A stretch of DNA of 64,000 bases from a candidate division KSB1 bacterium (GCA_034506395.1 JAPDPQ010000001.1:192435-256434); one strand, 5' to 3'; positions 18,683 to 27,507 are shown, numbered from the stretch's first letter. The notes: generated from the letters alone by a model not told the origin. Program-made: numbers and translations.

Positions 18683-20281
18683 ATGAAAATAGTGCTCAAT
18701 GCCACGGAGATGGCAGCAATCGATCGAACAACCATCGAAGAATACCAAATTCCTGGCGTAGTCCTTATGGAGAACGCCGGGCGCGCTGTTTTTATTGAAA
18801 TCGAGAAATATTTGGGAACCGTCATTGGCAAGCATATTGTGATCTTCTGCGGCAAAGGCAACAACGGAGGGGATGGATATGTGATCGCCCGACACCTGGC
18901 CAACCGAGGGGCACGGTTATCGGTATTTCTGGCGGGGGCAAAGAACCAAGTGAGAGGAGATGCCCTGGTCAATCTCACTATCCTGAACAGGATGGGGATT
19001 CATGTTCAAGAAATAACTTCAGTGGAACAGATTCCGCCATTGGGTTCGATCGATTTGGTCGTCGATGCCCTATTAGGAACTGGGGTTACTGGGCCAGTTG
19101 TAGGTTTCCTCGGTCAACTGATCGACTACATCAATCATCTGGGTGCGCCAATCATTTCCGTTGATCTCCCCTCTGGGATGGAGACCGATTCGGGCGCAAT
19201 ATCGGGCTCAGCGATTCATGCCACGCTTACGGTTACCATGGGGCATTTGAAGACTGGATTGTTATTCTCACCTGGCAGAGACGCCGCTGGTAAAATCGTG
19301 GTTGCTGACATCAGCATACCAACAGCGGTGAGCCGAAGATTCGACAGCGGACGATACCTCGTTGAAGCTGATGATATCCGACAACGACTTCCAGTTCGTG
19401 CCTTAGATGCCCATAAGACCAGTTGCGGCAAGGTAGTTGTGATTGCTGGGTCCATTGGAATGACTGGTGCTGCAACGTTAGCCTCTCTGGCTTCACTCAA
19501 AGTCGGTGCGGGATTGACCAAACTGGCCATTCCAGCCAGCCTCAATGCCATATTGGAGGAAAAACTCACTGAGGTGATGACCGTTCCCATGCCGGAGACA
19601 TCGAGCCACTCGATTAGTTTAAAGGCACAAGATCAAATAGCCGAGCTGTTAGATTGGGCCGATGTGCTGGCGATCGGGCCAGGGCTTTCCACCCATCCAG
19701 AAACTGTCGCGTTTGTCCATTGGCTCTTGCGCACCCAAAAAAAGCCAATGGTGTTGGATGCTGATGGCTTGAATGCGATCGCCAAACTCCCCAATTTGAT
19801 TAAGCACTATAGCGGGGATTTGATCATCACCCCGCATCCTGGCGAATTCGCCCGCTTGATTTCGGCCAATATTTCAGAAATCCAGCTCAACCGCTTAAAC
19901 ATTTTACGCCAATATGCCAAGGAGTGGAACAAAGTGATTGTGTTCAAAGGCGGACCTACCGTGGTCGCTGCACCCTCTGGGGATTTATTCATCAATTCCA
20001 CCGGAAATCCCGGCATGGCCACAGGCGGTTCTGGTGACGTGTTGACCGGGATGATCGCAGGGCTGCTGGCACAAAAATTATCGCCGACAGATGCGGCTCT
20101 GGTCGGTGTTTATCTGCATGGCTTGGCTGGCGACCTCGCAGCTGAATCACTTTCTCAAATGGGAATGATCGCCGGGGATATCTGCGATTATATCCCCACA
20201 GCGATCAAACGGTTAACCTCTCAGGCGCCCAGGCCAGCGACATCGCCAGCCAATCTGGTATCGGATGGCGGAATTCTCTGA
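18683..20281 (+). CDS. nnrD: Bifunctional NAD(P)HX epimerase / ADP-dependent dehydratase
   Basis: The protein repairs damaged NAD(P)H hydrates. Its 532 residues hold both domains. The N-terminal epimerase (YjeF_N, about 1-215) has GVVLMENAGRAV, FCGKGNNGGDGYVIARHL and VDALLGTG. The C-terminal dehydratase (YjeF_C, about 225-510) has HKTSCGKVVVIAGSIGMTGAA, AIGPGLS, LDADGLN, ITPHPGEFARL and the ATP/ADP-binding GMATGGSGDVLTGMIAGLL. GGAG lies 8 bases before the ATG. The fused arrangement is the common bacterial form. Confidence 0.95.
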   Translation: MKIVLNATEMAAIDRTTIEEYQIPGVVLMENAGRAVFIEIEKYLGTVIGKHIVIFCGKGNNGGDGYVIARHLANRGARLSVFLAGAKNQVRGDALVNLTILNRMGIHVQEITSVEQIPPLGSIDLVVDALLGTGVTGPVVGFLGQLIDYINHLGAPIISVDLPSGMETDSGAISGSAIHATLTVTMGHLKTGLLFSPGRDAAGKIVVADISIPTAVSRRFDSGRYLVEADDIRQRLPVRALDAHKTSCGKVVVIAGSIGMTGAATLASLASLKVGAGLTKLAIPASLNAILEEKLTEVMTVPMPETSSHSISLKAQDQIAELLDWADVLAIGPGLSTHPETVAFVHWLLRTQKKPMVLDADGLNAIAKLPNLIKHYSGDLIITPHPGEFARLISANISEIQLNRLNILRQYAKEWNKVIVFKGGPTVVAAPSGDLFINSTGNPGMATGGSGDVLTGMIAGLLAQKLSPTDAALVGVYLHGLAGDLAAESLSQMGMIAGDICDYIPTAIKRLTSQAPRPATSPANLVSDGGIL

Positions 20282-20418
20282 TGAGCATGCTTGCTATCTA
20301 TCAAAATTTCTAACTTGTCCCATTCGCATCGCAAGATAATCGCAGGCGATAGAGTTTATTGGATCATTCGATCGTTTCAGAATCAAATGTTTCTATCAAA
20401 CATCTTAGGGCAGACATC

Positions 20419-20811
20419 ATGAGCAAATTCAAACTGTTTTTATGGTTTCAGGGACCAGCGATTGCCTGGGCACTGGCAATTTTCATTCAATCATCGATCT
20501 CGTATCTCAACGCTCCAGACCTCGGTTTTGATTGGCAGGATAAATTTTATCACGCTCTCGAGTATGCGATATTAGCGCTGCTCGTTCGGCGCGCTCTGAT
20601 CTATCAACCCAACTTCGCGGTTCAGCACCACGCCAATTGGTGGACTATTGCTATTGCTTCGTTCTATGCAATTTCTGATGAAATCCATCAATATTTCGTC
20701 CCAGGGCGCTCCGCTGACCTGAGCGACGTAGCAGCCGATATTATCGGCAGCACTTTGGTTGTGTCATTCTATTTCGCGGCCAAACAACTTCGACAGCGAC
20801 GAATTTTATAA
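20419..20811 (+). CDS. VanZ-like family membrane protein
   Basis: From the ATG at 20419 (AGGG 8 bases upstream) the protein has 130 residues; the frame is open from a TTG at 20359. It has about four hydrophobic segments and the VanZ-family signature: FDWQDKFYHALEYAILALL early, then ISDEIHQYFVPGRSADLSDV followed by a final transmembrane helix. The family is named for a teicoplanin-resistance protein, but most members, including this one, have no known function and no resistance context here. Confidence 0.85.
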   Translation: MSKFKLFLWFQGPAIAWALAIFIQSSISYLNAPDLGFDWQDKFYHALEYAILALLVRRALIYQPNFAVQHHANWWTIAIASFYAISDEIHQYFVPGRSADLSDVAADIIGSTLVVSFYFAAKQLRQRRIL

Positions 20812-20932
20812 TAAAGGCTGACAATTCGGCAGCAGAATCATTATTATCCTTGCCATTTGGGATTTGATTGGTCATTCAGATCGAAAAAATTTGAATCTCA
20901 TCCTACGAGCATGAATCTGAAACCTTGTATGA

Positions 20933-21148
20933 TCAAAAATCGCTCTTGTTCAATATGGTTTTTTGAAGATGATCGGCAGAGTTGTTACGAGTGGTGGGAA
21001 TGGAAGAGGATTGAGTTTGGCGGCCAAGCCATAGCAATCCCGCTATCAAAATGATCATCAGGGGGATAATTAGCTTCCAGCTCATTCGAAATGGCGGACG
21101 CCAAAAGATTATGAATAAAGCCAATACAATGATCGCGAAGGTCGACAT
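20933..21148 (-). CDS. Possible small membrane protein
   Basis: This 71-residue frame lies in an otherwise empty gap. It encodes two hydrophobic helices (about 3-16 and 24-42, the second WKLIIPLMIILIAGLLWLG) separated by a basic RPPFRM turn, and ends in a polar tail. No clear RBS is visible and no family is recognised. The membrane-protein-like composition favours a real gene, but a chance frame is possible. Confidence 0.35.
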   Translation of the reverse strand: MSTFAIIVLALFIIFWRPPFRMSWKLIIPLMIILIAGLLWLGRQTQSSSIPTTRNNSADHLQKTILNKSDF

Positions 21149-21290
21149 GGCCGGTCACTAATCGCTTGTTTGAATGATTGATCTGTCTGATGATAAGACA
21201 GCTTTCAGCTCAAAAAAGTTGCTTCTCCAATCGAATTGGAAAGACTTTCTCGCTGCAAAAAATATCGATTTGCCACAGGGAGGAAAGAGA

Positions 21291-21905
21291 GTGAGAATCG
21301 AAACTCGCATTCATGTCATCATCCAAACCGTGCTCTTTGTTTTTGCCAGTAAAATAAATGCACAGGATATTTTTGTGCGAATTCCAACTGCGGTTGTCGG
21401 TGGCTCGGCTGGATATTATCGGGCCTCTCTGGATAATTTTTCTCGCTATTACGACAGTCGCTGGGGCAGCTATTTTTCAGCCCAAGCGAGTCTGAAAGTT
21501 TATCGCATGACTTACCTATCAATTCAATATGCGAAATTTCATAAGGACCAAGACCAGGCCTCGTTTGGTAGTGCTGAATGGGACCAGCAGTTCGTCAATC
21601 TGGGTATCCGATGGTATTATGAAGGTAGCAAGCGCTGGCGTAACTACGCTGGATTTGGCTTCACATTTATTGCGATTCAAGAGAAGCCAGGATTTTCTTT
21701 GCTCAGGCCGACTGCATCTGACAAAGCATCGACGCGTGGCAGCGGCTTCTTCTTGGAGATCGGTTGGGATTACTTGATTCTCTCCCCTCTGGCGCTCAAT
21801 TTGGAGTTCGAAATTAGCTCGGCTGGCGAGGGAGGCAATCCTGGAATTGCCGGATCCAGCCTCGGAGGATATGTCCTCTTGGCAGGGTGCAACCTTCATT
21901 TTTAA
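21291..21905 (+). CDS. Exported protein, probable outer-membrane beta-barrel
   Basis: The GTG at 21291 is chosen because GGGAGGAAAGAGA directly precedes it and it places a signal peptide at the N-terminus (hydrophobic IHVIIQTVLFVFASKINAQ, cleaved after AQ). The frame is open upstream to 21174, but that part is not protein-like. The 204-residue product has alternating aromatic strands (FGFTFIAI, FFLEIGWDYLIL, YVLLAGCNLHF) and ends in Phe, as small outer-membrane barrels do. No specific family is recognised. Confidence 0.7.
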   Translation: MRIETRIHVIIQTVLFVFASKINAQDIFVRIPTAVVGGSAGYYRASLDNFSRYYDSRWGSYFSAQASLKVYRMTYLSIQYAKFHKDQDQASFGSAEWDQQFVNLGIRWYYEGSKRWRNYAGFGFTFIAIQEKPGFSLLRPTASDKASTRGSGFFLEIGWDYLILSPLALNLEFEISSAGEGGNPGIAGSSLGGYVLLAGCNLHF

Positions 21906-21987
21906 CGCGAATTCGGCGGGGCGATTTTCCAATTATTCAGCGATGGATTTTTTCATCAATCAGCGATAATTCGCCGGTGATAAAAAA

Positions 21988-22022
21988 ACTCTTGAGAGCT
22001 TAAAAAACCAAATGTCAAGAGT
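21988..22022 (-). terminator. Orphan terminator-like hairpin
   Basis: ACTCTTGA (21988-21995) and TCAAGAGT (22015-22022) form an 8-bp stem with a 19-base loop. Read on the minus strand it is followed by seven Ts. No minus-strand gene lies to its right, only cca on the plus strand. Confidence 0.35.
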
Positions 22023-22096
22023 AGGCAAGCTTGTCACAAAACATGTTCGATGGACTTTGGTCAAAAAATATTAGATGATTCACCTCAAGTGGGCCA

Positions 22097-23518
22097 ATGA
22101 CAGAACCAGAGATTTTAAAAAAAATCGGTGCAATTGCAGACAAAAAACAAATTGGCGTATGGGCGGTCGGCGGTTTTGTACGCGATAAGCTGTTGAATAA
22201 AACTGTCAAGGACATTGATTTCGTCGTTGTGGGGGACGCGCCGCGCTTTGCCAAATCCGTTGCGAAGGCACTGGGTAGTCATGATGTCATCACTTTTCCC
22301 AAGTTCGGTACCGCCATGGTCAACTTTGAGGATTATCGGTTGGAATTCGTCACCGCCCGAAGGGAGAGCTATTTCGACAATTCCCGCAAGCCAGTTGTCA
22401 CCCAGTCCGATCTGGACGCTGATCTGATGCGCCGAGATTTTACTATCAATTGCATCGCCTACGGCCTGAACTCCTACAACTTCGGCGTTCTATATGATCC
22501 GCTTGATGGACAACAAGATCTCCATGCAAAAATTATCCGCACCCCATTGGATCCAGTAGTCACGTTTAAGGACGATCCGTTGCGCATCATGCGCGCGATT
22601 CGCTTCGCTGCCCAGTTGGGATTCGAGATCGAATCCAAGACCTTTGAAGCATTGAAGCAAATGCGCCAGCGATTAGAGATCGTTTCCCAAGAGCGCATCA
22701 CTGATGAGCTCAAGAAGATCATCATGGCGCCGCGACCTTCGATCGGTTTCTACTTGCTTGATGAAGCGCAGATTTTGGAAATTATTTTCCCTGAATTGCT
22801 ATCCATGAAGGGTGTGGAACAACGGGAAGGCTACCATCATAAAGACGCTTTCCACCATACACTCATGGTGCTTGATAACGTCGCTCAAGTGAGCGATAAA
22901 TTTGAGCTGCGTTTTGCTGCGCTGGTACACGACATCGCAAAACCGGTCACAAAAAAGTTCATTCCTGGCACTGGTTGGACCTTTCATGGCCATGACGAGA
23001 TCGGTGCCAGAATGCTGCCCAAAATCTGTCAGCGATTGAGATTGCCAAATGCCACGATGGAATATGCGCAAAAATTGACCCGTTTGCATCTGCGACCGAT
23101 TCACCTTTCCGAAGAGGGCGTTACAGATTCAGCCATGCGCCGGCTGTTATTCCAAGCAGGTGAACATCTGGAAGATTTATTAACGCTCTGCCGGGCAGAC
23201 ATCACCTCGGGCAATCCCCAACGGGTCAAGCAGCATCTCGCCAACTTCGATCATGTGGTTGAGCGCCTTAACGAAGTGGAGCAGAAGGACCGCATGCGCG
23301 CCTTCCAACCCCCAGTCCGAGGAGACGAAATCATGGCCGTTTGTGGCATCCCACCGGGACCATTGGTAGGAAAATTGAAATCCATGATCGAAGAGGCCAT
23401 CTTAGATGCCAAAATCCCCAATGAACATGATGCCGCTTTGCAATATCTGCTGGAAATTAAGGATGAGGTCCTTGGAACTAGGGATCAGGAATCAGGAATT
23501 GGCGATTCGAATAGCTAA
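22097..23518 (+). CDS. cca: CCA tRNA nucleotidyltransferase / poly(A) polymerase family, with HD domain
   Basis: The 473-residue protein most likely adds CCA to tRNA 3' ends. The head domain has VWAVGGFVRDKLL and the metal-binding DIDFVVVGD, then RRDFTINCIAYGL and the neck motif DPLRIMRAIRFAAQLGFEIE. The C-terminal half has an HD phosphohydrolase motif (HHTLMVLD, LVHDIAKP, FHGHDEIGA). CCA activity fits because the nearby tRNA-Pro lacks an encoded CCA. The last 15 or so residues come from a simple-sequence stretch and look like an accidental extension. Confidence 0.92.
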   Translation: MTEPEILKKIGAIADKKQIGVWAVGGFVRDKLLNKTVKDIDFVVVGDAPRFAKSVAKALGSHDVITFPKFGTAMVNFEDYRLEFVTARRESYFDNSRKPVVTQSDLDADLMRRDFTINCIAYGLNSYNFGVLYDPLDGQQDLHAKIIRTPLDPVVTFKDDPLRIMRAIRFAAQLGFEIESKTFEALKQMRQRLEIVSQERITDELKKIIMAPRPSIGFYLLDEAQILEIIFPELLSMKGVEQREGYHHKDAFHHTLMVLDNVAQVSDKFELRFAALVHDIAKPVTKKFIPGTGWTFHGHDEIGARMLPKICQRLRLPNATMEYAQKLTRLHLRPIHLSEEGVTDSAMRRLLFQAGEHLEDLLTLCRADITSGNPQRVKQHLANFDHVVERLNEVEQKDRMRAFQPPVRGDEIMAVCGIPPGPLVGKLKSMIEEAILDAKIPNEHDAALQYLLEIKDEVLGTRDQESGIGDSNS

Positions 23519-23740
23519 ACATCGTCTGCTATAACGAGAAATTTTAGCCGGATCGCTCCGAAACTAATTTAGGCCCAAAGATTGACTCCCAATAACTAAA
23601 ATAAATTTTTCTCAGTGACGAGGGAGCGAAGCAATCTTTTGAAACATTGACATTCACTAATAGGATGGTTTCGTCGCTTCACTCCTCGAATGAAAGAAAT
23701 ATACCAGAAGCTGGAGTTTTCATTCAGACACTTATTAGTA

Positions 23741-23875
23741 CTTGAACGAAAACCATTGAATTTGAAGTAACATCGTCATTCCGAACGAAGTGAGGAATCT
23801 GGTGATATTGAGATTGTTGAACGGAAAGATTTCTCCCTTCGGTCGAAATGACAAGAAGGCGAGTTTTCGTTCAAG
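23741..23875. repeat. Nested palindromic intergenic repeat (MITE/REP-like)
   Basis: A perfect 13-bp inverted repeat (CTTGAACGAAAAC at 23741-23753, its complement at 23863-23875) encloses a second imperfect inverted repeat. The inner arms run from GTCATTCCGAACGAAG (from 23775) to CTTCGGTCGAAATGAC (to 23852) and pair at 22 of 26 positions. A degraded third copy of the outer motif lies just upstream (GTTTTCATTCAG near 23717). There is no coding content. It looks like a small non-autonomous mobile or palindromic repeat. Confidence 0.65.
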
Positions 23876-23917
23876 AGTAATTGGTTCTTGTTGCAAAATT
23901 ATCAAAACCTCATAAAC

Positions 23918-24004
23918 TGTCATGCCTGCGCATGCAGGCATCTCATTTTTTCGTTGACTTTTTCATCAGTTAAAAAAGAGATTCCTGCATTCGCAGGAAG
24001 GACA
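23918..24004. repeat. Second palindromic intergenic repeat
   Basis: Arms beginning TGTCATGCCTGCGCATGCAG (23918) and ending CTGCATTCGCAGGAAGGACA (24004) pair at 23 of 27 positions around a T-rich loop. It differs in sequence from the neighbouring element but has the same architecture. Confidence 0.6.
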
Positions 24005-24153
24005 TCGTTTCTTTTGATTTCCATTATTGCAAGAGAAACCAATTAGTTTTTGAGAAAAGTATCTTTCACAATATTATTTATAATCTTAATACGGGGAACT
24101 TGGTCGCTGCATCTCCGCTTGCAAATTTCTCACAATACATATTCGATCCGTCC

Positions 24154-24207
24154 CTAAAAAACAAAAGGGATTTAATGCTTTTCATGGACCAAAAGCTTAA
24201 ATCCCTT
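24154..24207 (-). terminator. Rho-independent terminator of tRNA-Pro
   Basis: A 17-bp stem with one bulge (24165-24182 against 24191-24207) and an 8-base loop is followed on the minus strand by TTTTGTTTTTT. It starts 18 bases past the tRNA 3' end. Confidence 0.85.
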
Positions 24208-24224
24208 AAACATGGCTAATTTTG

Positions 24225-24299
24225 TCGGGGCGCCGAGATTTGAACTCGGGACCTCCTGCTCCCAAAGCAGGCGCGCTAGCCGAACTGCGCTACGCCCCG
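24225..24299 (-). tRNA. tRNA-Pro (anticodon TGG)
   Basis: The 75-base minus-strand cloverleaf has the acceptor stem CGGGGCG/CGCCCCG with discriminator A. The D arm is GCGC/GCGC, and the anticodon stem CCTGC/GCAGG has loop TTTGGGA (anticodon TGG). The variable loop is AGGTC and the T arm is CCGAG-TTCAAAT-CTCGG. CCA is not encoded and must be added by the cca product. Confidence 0.96.
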
Positions 24300-24381
24300 T
24301 TGCGCACAGCCAAATATAGGGCATTTCAATTTAAAAAGCAAGATTTTTTTTAATAGCTTTGCGCAAGCGTTCTTCAAGCTA

Positions 24382-25020
24382 TTAGGTTTGGAGAGACCCC
24401 TCTTTCAGCATTTGCTGCAACACCCTTTTGGCCTGCTGTAATGCCACACCACGATGGCTGATCTTATTTTTCAGTTCTAAAGGCATTTCAGCAAATGTTT
24501 GAGCGTATTGTGGCACATAGAAAATCGGATCATAGCCAAAACCGTGAGACCCTCGTTTCTCACTCGTAATAAAACCTTCGCAGGTCCCCTCCACCAATCG
24601 TTCGATCCCCGGTCCCACAAAGGCGACGACGCAGCGAAATCGAGCCGTCCGTTGCTCCTTTGGCACCGCCTTCATCAATTCTAGCAGCTTGTTACAATTA
24701 TCATCGTAGCTCGCACCTTCGCCCGCAAAACGGCTAGAATATATGCCTGGTTCTCCATTTAAGAAATCGACTTCCAGACCTGTATCATCGGCCATGGTTA
24801 AAATATGAGTGACGTCGAAGATTGTTCGTGCTTTTTTGAGCGCGTTCTCTGCTAAGGTCGTCCCATCTTCCTCCACCTCTGGAGCCTGCGGGAACTGATC
24901 TAATGTCAAAAGCTCGACATCCAATCCAGTTAGCGCGTGCTCGATCTCTTTAATCTTATCTTTATTTCGCGTCGCTAATACGAGCTTCAATTCTACTCTC
25001 TTTTCTTGTTCAGTGATCAC
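24382..25020 (-). CDS. rdgB: XTP/dITP diphosphatase (RdgB/HAM1 family)
   Basis: The enzyme hydrolyses non-canonical purine triphosphates such as XTP and dITP to monophosphates, keeping them out of nucleic acids. The 212 residues have LVLATRNKDKIKEIEHAL, VEEDGTTLAENALKKA, TMADDTGLEVDFLNGEPGIY, SSRFAGEGA, GFGYDPIFYVP, KNKISHRGVALQ and the other family blocks. The start is a GTG with GAGG about 5 bases upstream. A TTG just before KLVLATRN would give the shorter classical N-terminus. Confidence 0.95.
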   Translation of the reverse strand: MITEQEKRVELKLVLATRNKDKIKEIEHALTGLDVELLTLDQFPQAPEVEEDGTTLAENALKKARTIFDVTHILTMADDTGLEVDFLNGEPGIYSSRFAGEGASYDDNCNKLLELMKAVPKEQRTARFRCVVAFVGPGIERLVEGTCEGFITSEKRGSHGFGYDPIFYVPQYAQTFAEMPLELKNKISHRGVALQQAKRVLQQMLKEGSLQT

Positions 25021-25145
25021 CTGATCCTCAGAAACTCACAATGACTTGAGCTTCTGGCTGAAGCGATCAGTCAAATTTCATCCTGCCAAAAGAATTGCAA
25101 TTCATTTGGCGATTCCAATTGGGATCAGCCGTTTCCAGAAAGGAG

Positions 25146-25349
25146 TTAAGCGTATACTTCCTTTTCGTTGCACTTGCAAACAGCCACCATTTTCTCTTTG
25201 AAGCGCCAGGTCCCAAGCTCAGCCTTTTTTTCTGAAGATACGACCTTCACCATATTGATCACTTCTCCACATTTGGGACATTTCTTCGCCTTTAATGCCT
25301 CTTGGGCGCCTTTGGCCACTTTGGCTGCAAAACTTCGATCTTTTGCCAT
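25146..25349 (-). CDS. Small zinc-ribbon protein
   Basis: The 67-residue basic protein has a GGAGAA ribosome-binding site just before the ATG and its own promoter upstream. Cys24 and Cys27 (CPKCG) with Cys58 and Cys60 (CKC) form a likely zinc ribbon. The N-terminus AKDRSFAAKVAKGAQEALK is a Lys/Ala helix that could bind nucleic acid. No characterised homologue is recognised. The size and basic charge suggest a ribosome- or nucleic-acid-associated protein, which is inference. Confidence 0.75.
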   Translation of the reverse strand: MAKDRSFAAKVAKGAQEALKAKKCPKCGEVINMVKVVSSEKKAELGTWRFKEKMVAVCKCNEKEVYA

Positions 25350-25411
25350 TACAATTCTCCTGATTTTTCCGTCAAAAATCTATATTATGAATTTCAAATT
25401 TTAGGCGCTAT

Positions 25412-25439
25412 AATTTATCAAAAAATTTGAGAAAGTCAA
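25412..25439 (-). promoter_or_regulatory. Sigma-70-type promoter for the zinc-ribbon gene
   Basis: On the minus strand TTGACT (25439-25434) is followed after 16 bases by TAAATT (25417-25412), about 63 bases before the ATG. Confidence 0.5.
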
Positions 25440-25589
25440 GAAAAAAGCTTGTTCGCCGAGGAAAATAACTCTTGTTTTTTTGTTGGAATTTAATTATGTT
25501 AACATCGTAATAGCTCAAGTTGTTCAAAATGACCGATCATTCTAAAACTTTTTCTTGGAGCTTTGCGAAGATTTTTGAGAGGAGCATGC

Positions 25590-26852
25590 ATGTACCAACG
25601 GATTAAGTACGATTTCAAGCAAGAGCTAATCAAAATCAAGGAGTCTGGGCTTTATAAGGAGGAACGCATCATTCTTTCTGATCAGAAGCCCAATATCAGC
25701 GTATCATTTCCAGCCGGCGCTGCTCCAAAAGAGGTGCTAAATTTTTGCGCCAACAATTATCTCGGGCTGGCCAACCATCCCCGCCTCATCGAGGCAGCCC
25801 ACGAGACGCTAAATAAATACGGTTTGGGATTGGCTTCGGTTCGATTCATTTGTGGTACGCAAGACTTGCATAAACGATTAGAGAAAAGAATCTCGGAATT
25901 TTACGAGACCGAGGATACCATTCTCTATTCCTCTTGTTGGGACGCGAATGGTGGACTATTCGAAAGCCTTCTCGGAGCAGAGGACGCCATCATCACCGAC
26001 GCGCTCAATCACGCCAGTATCATCGATGGCATCCGATTATGCAAGGCCAAGCGGTTCATATACGAGCATTCCAATATGAACTCGCTCGAAGAGATGCTCA
26101 GAAAAGCGCGCGAAGGAATGGATATTTGGGATGGTCCGGGGCTAGGCCGAGAGCCAGTTCCTGCAAGAAACATCATCATCGCGACGGATGGCGTTTTTTC
26201 AATGGATGGTGATATCGCCAACCTTCAGGAGATCGTTCGATTAGCCAATGAGTATGATGCGCTCGTTATGGTGGATGACTCGCACGCGACTGGATTCTTT
26301 GGAAAAACAGGTCGCGGATCGATCGAATATTGTGGCGTCTTAGGGAAGGTAGACATTATTACTTCCACGCTGGGAAAAGCTATGGGTGGGGCAACTGGCG
26401 GTTTCACAACTGGGAGAAAAGAGATCATCGAAATTCTGCGACAAAAGTCTCGGCCCTATCTGTTTTCCAATACTGTCGCCCCAGTCATCATTGGCGCTTC
26501 GCTGGCCGCATTCGATCTGATCTCCGAAAGCGATGATCTGCGCCAACGATTAATGGAAAATACGGCGTATTTCAGAGAGCAAATGACCGCATTGGGTTTC
26601 GACATCAATCCAGGTGTGCACCCGATTGTTCCGATCCTGCTCCGGAAGTTTGAAAATGATGCTCAGCTCTCGCAGGCGATGGCCAGAGACCTCTATGAAG
26701 AGGGAATTTACGTGATCGGTTTCTTCTTTCCGGTGGTTCCAAAAGGGCAATCGCGCATCCGCGTCCAGATATCTGCCGCCCATACGCGCGAGCAGATCGA
26801 TCGAGCGATCGCAGCGTTCGAAAAAGTGGGGAAAAAACATGGGGTGATTTAG
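25590..26852 (+). CDS. kbl: Glycine C-acetyltransferase (2-amino-3-ketobutyrate CoA ligase)
   Basis: This PLP enzyme cleaves 2-amino-3-ketobutyrate with CoA to glycine and acetyl-CoA in threonine breakdown. From the ATG at 25590 (GAGAGGAG just upstream) it has 420 residues. Family blocks are ESGLYKEERII, CANNYLGLANHP, RFICGTQDLHKRLE, SCWDANGGLFE, TDGVFSMDGDIA, VDDSHATGFFG and the PLP Lys263 in TSTLGKAMGG. An insert of about 14 residues precedes IIIATDGVF relative to the short bacterial form. No threonine dehydrogenase gene is adjacent. A related acyl-CoA:amino-acid synthase activity is less likely given the N-terminal block. Confidence 0.9.
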   Translation: MYQRIKYDFKQELIKIKESGLYKEERIILSDQKPNISVSFPAGAAPKEVLNFCANNYLGLANHPRLIEAAHETLNKYGLGLASVRFICGTQDLHKRLEKRISEFYETEDTILYSSCWDANGGLFESLLGAEDAIITDALNHASIIDGIRLCKAKRFIYEHSNMNSLEEMLRKAREGMDIWDGPGLGREPVPARNIIIATDGVFSMDGDIANLQEIVRLANEYDALVMVDDSHATGFFGKTGRGSIEYCGVLGKVDIITSTLGKAMGGATGGFTTGRKEIIEILRQKSRPYLFSNTVAPVIIGASLAAFDLISESDDLRQRLMENTAYFREQMTALGFDINPGVHPIVPILLRKFENDAQLSQAMARDLYEEGIYVIGFFFPVVPKGQSRIRVQISAAHTREQIDRAIAAFEKVGKKHGVI

Positions 26853-26913
26853 TTTCGTCGAAGGGTCATTTGCAGCTATTAGGGATCATTGTTAGAGCTC
26901 AATCCTCACTGAT

Positions 26914-26983
26914 CAGAAAACAGTGAACAGTAATCAGTGATCAGTAAACAGTAATCAGTGATTAGTGAGCAGTAATCAATGAT
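26914..26983. repeat. Heptamer tandem repeat (CAGTRAT)
   Basis: Ten tandem 7-base units of the form CAGTGAA, CAGTAAT, CAGTGAT and variants run without a break between kbl and the next gene. The 7-base period rules out a coding repeat, because the frame would shift in every unit. Confidence 0.8.
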
Positions 26984-27080
26984 CACTACCGTTGGGGCAG
27001 ATGACTTGGTTGGATTGATCTGGTTGCTCATGTAGGAATCTATCTTTCTCGTGTAGCTTCGAAAACGATTAAGGGGTCAT

Positions 27081-27506
27081 ATGAAACCACAGCTATTTGC
27101 ATTGCTCACAGCAATTGCTTGGGGCGTTGGTGGCTATTTTGAAAAAAAGGGCCTTCATTTGGGGCATTTGACGCCACAGGTGGGAATTACGATTCGGACA
27201 CTCGTGGCGCTCGTAATCTTATCGCTGGTCAGTTATCCTCAATGGAAAATGATCCCTCAGGCCGGTCCAAAAGCATTGATCTATATGATCATCGGTGGCG
27301 GCGTGATCGCCGGTTCACTGGGAATGCTATTTTTCTATATGGCCATCAAAGGTGCGCCCCTGAGCCGCGTCATGCCCATCGCATTCACTTCCCCGCTTTT
27401 TGGAGCGCTAATGGGATTTATGCTGGCCGGCGAGCCAGTGACTTTAACATCAATTTTGGGCCTATTAATGACGGTCGGAGGCATTGTTTTGCTAACCATC
27501 GGGTGA
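27081..27506 (+). CDS. Half-size EamA/DMT family transporter
   Basis: The 141-residue membrane protein holds a single EamA repeat of about five helices: LLTAIAWGVGGYFEKKGL first, then TIRTLVALVILSL, ALIYMIIGGGVIAGSLGMLF, RVMPIAFTSPLFGALMGFML and a final ILGLLMTVGGIVLLTIG. Full-length members carry two such repeats, so this one presumably dimerises. The substrate is unknown. The next gene starts 1 base after the stop, so the two are cotranscribed. Confidence 0.85.
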   Translation: MKPQLFALLTAIAWGVGGYFEKKGLHLGHLTPQVGITIRTLVALVILSLVSYPQWKMIPQAGPKALIYMIIGGGVIAGSLGMLFFYMAIKGAPLSRVMPIAFTSPLFGALMGFMLAGEPVTLTSILGLLMTVGGIVLLTIG

Positions 27507-27507
27507 T

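Noticed and set aside
20419..20811. Antibiotic-resistance role for the VanZ-like gene
   Set aside because: VanZ-like domains are widespread in bacteria without resistance, and no van genes are nearby.
26853..27080. CRISPR array at the repeat near 26.9 kb
   Set aside because: The unit is 7 bases with no spacers; it is a simple tandem repeat.
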